Positions 5,532 to 5,623 of a stretch of 5,623 nt of DNA are shown here, one piece after another (the first letter of the stretch is position 1; each line of letters starts with the position of its first letter). A model generated the notes under the pieces. The model made no database searches. It worked only from the letters and a program-made list of their open reading frames with translations, and was not told where the DNA came from. The position numbers and the translations under genes are program-made. The DNA comes from an uncultured Clostridia bacterium (GTDB lineage Bacteria; Bacillota; Clostridia; Christensenellales; Borkfalkiaceae): positions 1-5,623 of the forward strand of contig CANPWF010000117.1 of the NCBI GenBank assembly GCA_947581885.1, written 5' to 3'.

Positions 5532-5576
5532 GCTCCCCCTCGAGGGGGAGCTGGCACGCCCCGCCCTTGGGGCGTG
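5532..5576. repeat. GC-rich double hairpin repeat
   Basis: A perfect 20-bp palindrome (5532-5551, GCTCCCCCTC and its complement) is followed after three bases by an 8-bp perfect stem CACGCCCC (5555-5562)/GGGGCGTG (5569-5576) with a 6-nt loop, then ACTGAGGGGG. No T-run follows on either strand, so it is not a typical terminator. The arrangement looks like a second family of dispersed intergenic repeat. Confidence 0.75.
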
Positions 5577-5592
5577 ACTGAGGGGGTGTGAG

Positions 5593-5623
5593 TGTACGTA
5601 CTCCCAAAAGAGCGCACCACCCC
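5593..5623. repeat. 31-bp direct repeat, copy 2, reaching the window edge
   Basis: Exact repeat of 5010-5040, 583 bp apart. Because the match is perfect up to the last base, the true repeat may be longer and a third palindrome copy may follow outside the window. Confidence 0.9.

Larger units (their letters stand above)
4937..5623. other. Non-coding repeat-rich intergenic region
   Basis: No convincing gene is present in these 687 bases. Several open frames of 70-108 codons cross it on both strands, but they have no ribosome sites or recognisable domains and read through palindromic repeats. From left to right it holds a 31-bp direct repeat, a 99-bp nested palindrome, a 150-bp related element, a second 99-bp copy, a GC-rich double hairpin and the second 31-bp repeat. 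Spacers 5141-5186 and 5337-5387 show nothing else except a weak copy of the ATGTACGTA core at 5371-5379. Confidence 0.8.

Noticed and set aside
5010..5623. CRISPR array
   Set aside because: Repeat units are 99-150 bp palindromes and a 31-bp pair 583 bp apart; there is no regular series of short repeats and spacers.

Overview
The window looks like chromosomal DNA from a GC-rich member of the Firmicutes (Clostridia-like), possibly an uncultured gut lineage. The grounds are Gram-positive Shine-Dalgarno sites (AGGAGG-type), near-consensus sigma-A promoters with 17-bp spacers, an RsbV/RsbW/SigB-type partner-switching operon, an MsmK/UgpC-type sugar ATPase and intergenic palindromic repeats. This lineage call is an inference. 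All supported genes lie on the minus strand, so transcription runs from high to low coordinates.

Layout in the direction of transcription: (1) 4937-5623 is non-coding and packed with repeats: two 99-bp copies of a nested palindrome, a related 150-bp element, a GC-rich double hairpin and a 31-bp exact direct repeat whose second copy runs to the window edge. (2) 3453-4871 is a stand-alone sugar-importer ATPase with its own promoter, a long low-complexity C-terminal tail and a strong terminator just after its stop. (3) 2346-3341 is a membrane permease of the putative heavy-metal/manganese exporter type (GxxPxC motif in each half, His/Asp/Glu/Cys-rich central loop) with its own promoter and a very short leader. 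(4) 2307-2342 holds two ATAAC-N4-GTTAT palindromes 22 bp apart, an operator-like pair in front of the next gene. (5) 1215-2282 is a poorly recognisable protein that may be a degenerate glycerol-1-phosphate dehydrogenase/dehydroquinate-synthase-like protein without metal ligands. (6) 1-1126 is an overlapping three-gene operon: anti-anti-sigma factor (STAS), a shortened anti-sigma factor lacking key kinase residues, and a SigB/SigF-family sigma factor cut by the window start. A perfect-consensus extended -10 promoter, whose -35 box overlaps the stop codon of gene 5, drives it.

The three operon genes form one regulatory module: RsbV-like and RsbW-like proteins would compete in controlling the sigma factor. 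The ATPase and the permease look like independent transcription units. The most unusual points are the apparently kinase-dead anti-sigma factor, the possible pseudoenzyme next to it, the tandem operator-like palindromes, and the repeat cluster.
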